A DNA stretch of 56,043 nucleotides, taken from assembly GCF_000478275.1 (NCBI RefSeq), contig NZ_ASJB01000063.1:1-56043 (forward strand), in the 5' to 3' direction. The position numbers and the translations under genes were made by a program. A model generated the notes under the pieces. That model ran no database searches. It saw nothing but the letters and a program-made list of their open reading frames with translations, and had not been told where the DNA came from. Below, piece by piece: positions 49,033-56,043 of the stretch. The number at the start of each line of letters is the position of its first letter. Positions within the stretch are counted from its first letter, which is position 1. The stretch comes from Amycolatopsis orientalis DSM 40040 = KCTC 9412 (GTDB taxonomy: Bacteria > Actinomycetota > Actinomycetes > Mycobacteriales > Pseudonocardiaceae).

Positions 49033-49426
49033 TCCCGCGTTTAGTCCTCTGAATGCGTCACCGCCCGAACCGCGACGGTCCGTGAAGGCCTCCTTCCCTA
49101 CTCTCAAGGTCAGGGTCCCGGCAAAGTCGCAGAGTTGCTGATCGGCGCTGCTCTTGATGGTCCGGATGTGCCATCACTGGTGCCTGCGAGGTTCGAGTGT
49201 GGAGGATTTGGGACGGTGAATGTCCCAAATCCTCCACACTCGGGGGTGCGCCGGGTTCCGGGGCATGTCCTGATCCCGTGTTGATCAAGCTATGCGACCG
49301 GGCGCGAACCCCGCGTCCATGCGTCACTCGTCCCGGTGGCCGGGATGGCGGGCCGCTGACCTGCGCTGTAGGTCTGAGATCGCGGAGCCGCCCGGCTCCC
49401 GAGCCCTGGAACAGCGGAGGCCAAGG
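49033..49426. other. Intergenic region with repeat fragments
   Basis: These 394 bp hold no supported gene. They contain a diverged CCAGAGGAC-family unit (TCCTCTGAATGCG, 49045-49057), a single TGAAGGCCTCCTTCC-like element (about 49083-49097), and the perfect hairpin 49194-49242. The last 150 bp must contain the promoter of the copper-protein gene; no clear element was identified. Confidence 0.55.
49194..49242. repeat. Perfect 21-bp hairpin, unrelated to the other families
   Basis: CGAGTGTGGAGG(ATTTGGGAC) and its exact complement flank a 7-base loop (ggtgaat). It has no U tract. It lies 161 bp after the SDR gene and 185 bp before the copper-protein gene, so it could be a late terminator or a regulatory dyad. 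Confidence 0.65.
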
Positions 49427-49801
49427 ATGACCCGGCAGATGAGCACCGCCATGCGCGACTGCATCGACCTGTGCAACGAGTGTCACGTCAGGTGCGAGGA
49501 GACGATGACGCGCTGCATGGAGGTCGGCGGCGCCAAGGTCGGGATGATGATGGTGACCTGCGGGGACATGTCCCGGATGTGCGCCGACATGATGATGCGC
49601 TGTTCGGCCATGGTCGCCGACCTCGAGATGATGCGCATGTGCGCGAAGATGTGCGGCCTGGCCTCCCAGATGATGCGCCTGTGCGCCCAGGAGTGCGCCA
49701 AGACCGGCGACGCCGAACTCGCCGACGCCGCCGACATGATGATGCGCTGCGCCGAGCTGTGCGGCACCATCACCGCCGAGATGATGATGGAGAACGCCTG
49801 A
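49427..49801 (+). CDS. Cys/Met-rich four-helix-bundle copper-binding protein (DUF326/Csp type)
   Basis: A 124-residue protein with 14 Cys and 26 Met, arranged as C-x-x-C and C-x-x-x-C repeats on amphipathic helices (CIDLCNECHVRC, CAKMCGLASQMM, CAELCGTITAEMM). This is the DUF326/copper storage protein pattern, in which a four-helix bundle stores many Cu(I) ions. No Sec or Tat signal is present, so it should be cytosolic and protect the cell from copper. ATG start with GGAGG 6 bases upstream. No CsoR or CopZ gene is adjacent. Confidence 0.9.
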   Translation: MTRQMSTAMRDCIDLCNECHVRCEETMTRCMEVGGAKVGMMMVTCGDMSRMCADMMMRCSAMVADLEMMRMCAKMCGLASQMMRLCAQECAKTGDAELADAADMMMRCAELCGTITAEMMMENA

Positions 49802-49869
49802 TCGCCGGGACCCGCCCGGGCACGGCGGGTGTCCGGGCGAACGGCACAAGTGACGTGCCCGGCCTGAAG

Positions 49870-49899
49870 TAGACGTGCGCCGAACACGCCAGGTACGGT
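49870..49899 (+). promoter_or_regulatory. Possible promoter of the glycine-cleavage operon
   Basis: TAGACG (49870-49875) and TACGGT (49894-49899), 18 bases apart, resemble weak -35 and good -10 elements. Transcription would start at about 49906, some 25 bases before the first riboswitch aptamer. Confidence 0.35.
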
Positions 49900-49929
49900 G
49901 TGCGCACAACTACAGACAGGGCCGTTGAG

Positions 49930-50115
49930 CTGGAGCGGGAGAGCCCTCACGAACGTGGTGGGGCACCGAAGGAGCAAACTCCCCGGAATCTCTCAGGTAT
50001 CCACTACCGCTTCCGCGAGGCCACTCTGGAAAGCAGGCGCGCAAGTGCGTCTCACCCAAGGTGAAAGCCGCATTACCGTGCGGTGAAACTCTCAGGTGCC
50101 ATGACAGAGGGGGAG
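49930..50115 (+). promoter_or_regulatory. Tandem glycine riboswitch
   Basis: Two glycine aptamers in series precede gcvP. Aptamer 1 (about 49930-50012): GGAGAGCCC, the conserved GCACCGAAGGAGCAA, and CGGAATCTCTCAGGTA. Aptamer 2 (about 50019-50115): GGCCACTCTGGA, CACCCAAGGTGAAAGCCG, GTGAAACTCTCAGGT and GACAGAGGGGGAG. The short linker and order match the classical cooperative tandem design. It ends 45 bases before the TTG start and the ribosome binding site lies at 50150, so glycine binding should switch gcvP-operon expression on; whether at transcription or translation is not visible. Confidence 0.92.
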
Positions 50116-50160
50116 TTCCCAGCGCACCGGTCTATCCGGCGCCTGACCCAAGGAGCTCCC

Positions 50161-52995
<2,835 letters not shown>

Positions 52996-53003
52996 GGCAC
53001 TTG

Positions 53004-54095
53004 ATGTCGAAAGAGACGTCCCTGCACGGAGTCCACAAAGGACTGGGTGCGCTGTTCACCGACTTCGCGGGCTGGTCGATGCCGATCCGCTATTCCAGCG
53101 AACTGGCGGAGCACAAGGCGGTCCGCGAGGCCGCGGGCCTGTTCGACCTGTCCCATATGGCCGAGATCGAGGTGACCGGACCGCAGGCGGCCGAGACCCT
53201 CGACTACGCGCTGGTCGGCAACCTGTCCGGCGTCAAGCCGGGCCGGGCGCGCTACACGATGATCTGCGACGCCAGTGGCGGTGTGCTGGACGACCTGGTC
53301 GTCTACCGGCTCGCCGACGAGAAGTTCCTGGTCGTGGCCAACGCGGGCAACGCCGACGTGGTCGCGGCGGCGCTGGCCGAGCGGGTCTCCGGCTTCGACG
53401 CGGTCGTCGAGAACAAGTCCGAGGACGTCGCGCTGATCGCCGTCCAGGGCCCGAAGGCCGTCGAGATCCTCGGCGCGGTCACCGACGCCGACCTGGGCGC
53501 GCTCAAGTACTACGCGAGTGTCCCGGCTGTCGTGAAGGGTCACGACGTCCTGCTCGCCCGCACCGGCTACACCGGCGAGGACGGCTTCGAGCTGTACGTC
53601 CCGGCCGGTGAGGCCCCCGCCGTCTGGCGCATCCTGACCGACGCGGGTGAGCCGCACGGTCTGCTCCCCGCCGGGCTCGCCTGCCGCGACACGCTGCGTC
53701 TGGAAGCCGGAATGCCGTTGTACGGCAACGAACTCAGCCTCCAGCTGAGCCCGTTCGAGGCCGGTCTCGGCCGCGTCGTCAAGTTCGAGAAGCCCGGCGA
53801 CTTCGTCGGTAAGGCGGCCCTCGAGGAACTGTCCAAGAAGGACGTTCCGCGCGTGCGCGTCGGGCTCAAGGGGGCCGGCCGTCGCGCGCCGCGTCACGGC
53901 TACACGGTCCTGTCCGGCGAGACCGAGATCGGCGAGGTCACCAGCGGTGCCCTGTCGCCGACCCTGGGTTACCCGATCGCCATGGCCTATGTGGACCGGG
54001 AGTACAGCGAACCCGGCACCGAGCTCTCCGTCGACATCCGGGGTCGTATCGAACCCGTCGAGGTCGTCGCCCTGCCCTTCTACTCCCGCGCCTGA
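53004..54095 (+). CDS. gcvT: Glycine cleavage system aminomethyltransferase, T protein
   Basis: A 363-residue tetrahydrofolate-dependent T protein: FAGWSMPIRYSS, LFDLSHMAEIEVTG, YTGEDGFELYVP and CRDTLRLEAGMPLYGNEL. It moves the methylene group to THF, releasing ammonia. ATG 53004 is used (GAGG 6 bases upstream) rather than TTG 53001. It starts 8 bases after gcvP ends. Confidence 0.97.
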   Translation: MSKETSLHGVHKGLGALFTDFAGWSMPIRYSSELAEHKAVREAAGLFDLSHMAEIEVTGPQAAETLDYALVGNLSGVKPGRARYTMICDASGGVLDDLVVYRLADEKFLVVANAGNADVVAAALAERVSGFDAVVENKSEDVALIAVQGPKAVEILGAVTDADLGALKYYASVPAVVKGHDVLLARTGYTGEDGFELYVPAGEAPAVWRILTDAGEPHGLLPAGLACRDTLRLEAGMPLYGNELSLQLSPFEAGLGRVVKFEKPGDFVGKAALEELSKKDVPRVRVGLKGAGRRAPRHGYTVLSGETEIGEVTSGALSPTLGYPIAMAYVDREYSEPGTELSVDIRGRIEPVEVVALPFYSRA

Positions 54096-54112
54096 AAGGC
54101 CCTTGAACCACC

Positions 54113-54490
54113 ATGAGCATCCCCCAGGACCTGAAGTACACGAAGGAACACGAGTGGCTGCGCGTCGAGGACGGCGTCGCCACCGTGGGCATCACCGCCT
54201 TCGCCGCCGAGTCGCTCGGTGACATCGTGTTCGTCCAGCTGCCCTCGGTCGGTGACACGGTCACCGGCGGCGAGGTGTTCGGCGAGGTCGAGTCGACCAA
54301 ATCCGTCAGCGAGCTGTACGCACCCGTGGACGGCGAGGTCGTCGAGGTGAACGAGGCCACAACGGACACCCCCGAGGTCATCAACTCGGACCCGTACGCC
54401 GAAGGATGGCTCCTGAAGGTGCGTCTGTCCGGCGACGTGCCCGCACTGCTCGACGCCCAGGCCTACGCCGTGCTCACCCAGGAGAGCTGA
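54113..54490 (+). CDS. gcvH: Glycine cleavage system H protein
   Basis: A 125-residue lipoyl carrier: K63 in ESTKSVSELYAP is the lipoylation site. Starts YTKEHEWLRVEDG and has GITAFAAESLGDIVFVQLP. Standard length. Lies between gcvT and glyA, 17 bp after gcvT; its stop is one base before the glyA ATG. Confidence 0.97.
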   Translation: MSIPQDLKYTKEHEWLRVEDGVATVGITAFAAESLGDIVFVQLPSVGDTVTGGEVFGEVESTKSVSELYAPVDGEVVEVNEATTDTPEVINSDPYAEGWLLKVRLSGDVPALLDAQAYAVLTQES

Positions 54491-54491
54491 G

Positions 54492-55760
54492 ATGTTCAAC
54501 GCAAGCCTGTCCGAAGTGGACCCCGAGGTCGCCGCGGCCGTCGCCGCCGAACTCGACCGTCAGCAGTCGACCCTGGAAATGATCGCGTCGGAGAACTTCG
54601 CCCCGGTGGGCGTGCTCGAGGCGCAGGGTTCGGTGCTGACCAACAAGTACGCCGAGGGCTACCCCGGCCGCCGCTACTATGGCGGTTGCGAGCACGTCGA
54701 CGTCATCGAGCAGCTGGCGATCGACCGCGCGAAGGCCCTGTTCGGCGCCGAGCACGCCAACGTCCAGCCGCATTCGGGCGCGCAGGCCAACGCCGCCGCC
54801 ATGGTCGCGGTGCTCAACCCCGGCGACACCATCCTCGGGCTCGACCTCGCCCACGGCGGTCACCTGACCCACGGGATGAAGATCAACTTCTCCGGCAAGC
54901 TCTACAACGTCGTCGCCTACCACGTCGACAAGGAGACGGGGATCGTCGACGTCGAGGAGATCGAGCGCCTCGCCAAGGAGCACAAGCCGAAGCTGATCAT
55001 CGCCGGCTGGTCGGCGTACCCGCGTCAGCTCGACTTCGCCGAGTTCCGCCGCATCGCCGACGAGGTCGGCGCGAAGGTCATGGTCGACATGGCGCACTTC
55101 GCCGGTCTCGTCGCGGCCGGGCTGCACCCGAGCCCGGTGCCGTACGCGGACATCGTCACCACGACCACGCACAAGACCCTCGGCGGCCCGCGCGGCGGCA
55201 TCATCCTGTGCCGTCAGGAACTCGCCAAGAAGATCAACTCGGCGGTGTTCCCCGGTCAGCAGGGTGGCCCGCTGGAGCACGTCATCGCCGCCAAGGCCGT
55301 CGCGTTGAAGGTCGCCGCGAGCGAGGAGTTCCGCGAGCGTCAGCAGCGCGTCCTCGAAGGCGCGAAGATCCTGGCCGACCGCCTTTCGCGCACGGACTGC
55401 GCCGAGGCCGGTGTCCGCGTGCTGACCGGCGGCACCGACGTGCACCTGGTGCTCGTCGACCTGGTCAACTCCACTTTGGACGGTCAGCAGGCCGAGGACC
55501 GGCTGCATTCGGTCGGCATCACGGTCAACCGCAACGCCGTCCCGTTCGACCCGCGCCCGCCGATGGTCACCTCGGGCCTGCGGATCGGCACCCCGGCGCT
55601 CGCGACCCGCGGCTTCGGTGCCGAGGACTTCGCCGAGGTCGGCGACATCATCGCCGAGGCGCTGCGTCCCGACTTCGACGAGGATCTGCGCCAGTCGCTC
55701 TCCGCCCGTGTCGAACTCCTGGCCAAGAAGCACCCGCTGTACGCGGACCTCAACCGATGA
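54492..55760 (+). CDS. glyA: Serine hydroxymethyltransferase
   Basis: A 422-residue PLP enzyme that interconverts serine and glycine with THF. PLP lysine K228 (TTTTHKTLGGPRGG); also ENFAPVGVLEAQGS, YPGRRYYGGCEHVD and NVQPHSGAQANAA. In this operon it uses the methylene-THF and glycine balance set by the cleavage system. The stop overlaps the next ATG (ATGA). Confidence 0.97.
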   Translation: MFNASLSEVDPEVAAAVAAELDRQQSTLEMIASENFAPVGVLEAQGSVLTNKYAEGYPGRRYYGGCEHVDVIEQLAIDRAKALFGAEHANVQPHSGAQANAAAMVAVLNPGDTILGLDLAHGGHLTHGMKINFSGKLYNVVAYHVDKETGIVDVEEIERLAKEHKPKLIIAGWSAYPRQLDFAEFRRIADEVGAKVMVDMAHFAGLVAAGLHPSPVPYADIVTTTTHKTLGGPRGGIILCRQELAKKINSAVFPGQQGGPLEHVIAAKAVALKVAASEEFRERQQRVLEGAKILADRLSRTDCAEAGVRVLTGGTDVHLVLVDLVNSTLDGQQAEDRLHSVGITVNRNAVPFDPRPPMVTSGLRIGTPALATRGFGAEDFAEVGDIIAEALRPDFDEDLRQSLSARVELLAKKHPLYADLNR

Positions 55761-56043
55761 GCGCGGTCCCCGAGGGGCGCAAACTTCTCCGGCTCGAAGT
55801 CCGCAACGCGCAGACCCCGATCGAGAAGAAGCCGTCGTGGATCAAGACCCGGGCGCGGATGGGCCCGGAGTTCACCGAACTCAAGGGCCTGGTCAAGCGT
55901 GAAGGCCTCCACACCGTCTGCGAGGAAGCGGGCTGTCCCAATATCTACGAGTGCTGGGAGGACCGTGAGGCGACGTTCCTGATCGGTGGGGATCAGTGCA
56001 CGCGGCGGTGTGACTTCTGTCAGATCGACACGGGCAAGCCCGC
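55757..56043 (+). CDS. lipA: Lipoyl synthase (partial, cut at window end)
   Basis: The first 95 codons of a radical-SAM lipoyl synthase: auxiliary cluster motif CEEAGCPNIYEC (C-x4-C-x5-C) and radical SAM motif CTRRCDFC, with TFLIGGDQCTRRC. The remainder lies beyond the window. LipA inserts sulfur into octanoyl groups on carriers such as GcvH, so its coupling to glyA and the gcv genes lets the cell lipoylate the H protein it makes. Whether it is the only LipA copy cannot be told here. Confidence 0.93.
   Translation, partial: MSAVPEGRKLLRLEVRNAQTPIEKKPSWIKTRARMGPEFTELKGLVKREGLHTVCEEAGCPNIYECWEDREATFLIGGDQCTRRCDFCQIDTGKP

Overview
The window is high-GC actinobacterial chromosome with many GTG/TTG starts, ATGA/GTGA-coupled operons and probable leaderless genes. 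It encodes a yrbEAB-mceABCDEF lipid-import operon, SepIVA, an EspR-like regulator and a GlnA4-type operon. Gene content and style fit Pseudonocardiaceae, most likely Amycolatopsis; that name is an inference. No tRNA, rRNA, transposase, prophage or CRISPR array was found.

Layout. (1) 1-2900: a TetR regulator divergent from an erythromycin-esterase-family protein, then an unusual secreted subtilase. (2) 2963-7235: pyruvate carboxylase and an arginase-fold protein. (3) 7301-12920: a PucR-type regulator, three exported proteins built from two shared modules, and an exported RCC1 beta-propeller. (4) 12980-22216 (minus): one tightly coupled Mce operon (two YrbE permeases, MceA-F, two Mce-associated proteins). 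(5) 22828-30207: an LLM flavin oxidoreductase, a 1271-residue HTH-STAND-TM-WD40 protein, and a HelD RNA polymerase-recycling helicase. (6) 30330-37571: housekeeping genes rsmD, coaD, sepIVA, DUF177, rpmF, rnc and fpg, interrupted by a secreted tandem ribonuclease and a sigma/membrane-protein pair. (7) 37640-44617: an XRE / ImmA-IrrE peptidase / membrane-protein triad, a DoxX protein, a GntR-ABC transporter operon, a PadR-HAAS pair and a stress protein. (8) 44846-49032: glutamine-synthetase-like enzyme, class I glutamine amidotransferase-like hydrolase, aldehyde dehydrogenase and SDR, a gamma-glutamylation route for amine catabolism. (9) 49427-end: a Cys/Met-rich copper-binding protein, a tandem glycine riboswitch, then gcvP-gcvT-gcvH-glyA-lipA (lipA cut by the window edge).

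The order pyc - rsmD - coaD - sepIVA - DUF177 - rpmF - rnc - fpg follows, from memory, the mycobacterial order; about 24 kb of envelope, transport and conflict-type genes sits between pyc and rsmD.

The most distinctive feature beyond genes is a set of at least four families of short palindromic elements, nearly all at gene 3' ends or convergent junctions. The clearest has five copies: conserved outer flanks (TCGTGAG / CTCACGA), a mostly conserved centre (GTTAGAAC) and stem interiors that differ between copies yet still pair. Other points of interest are the RNase Sa-like tandem protein with a catalytically dead second copy, the fused and stand-alone exported modules, and a 14-bp inverted repeat that contains the ribosome binding site of the sigma factor gene.
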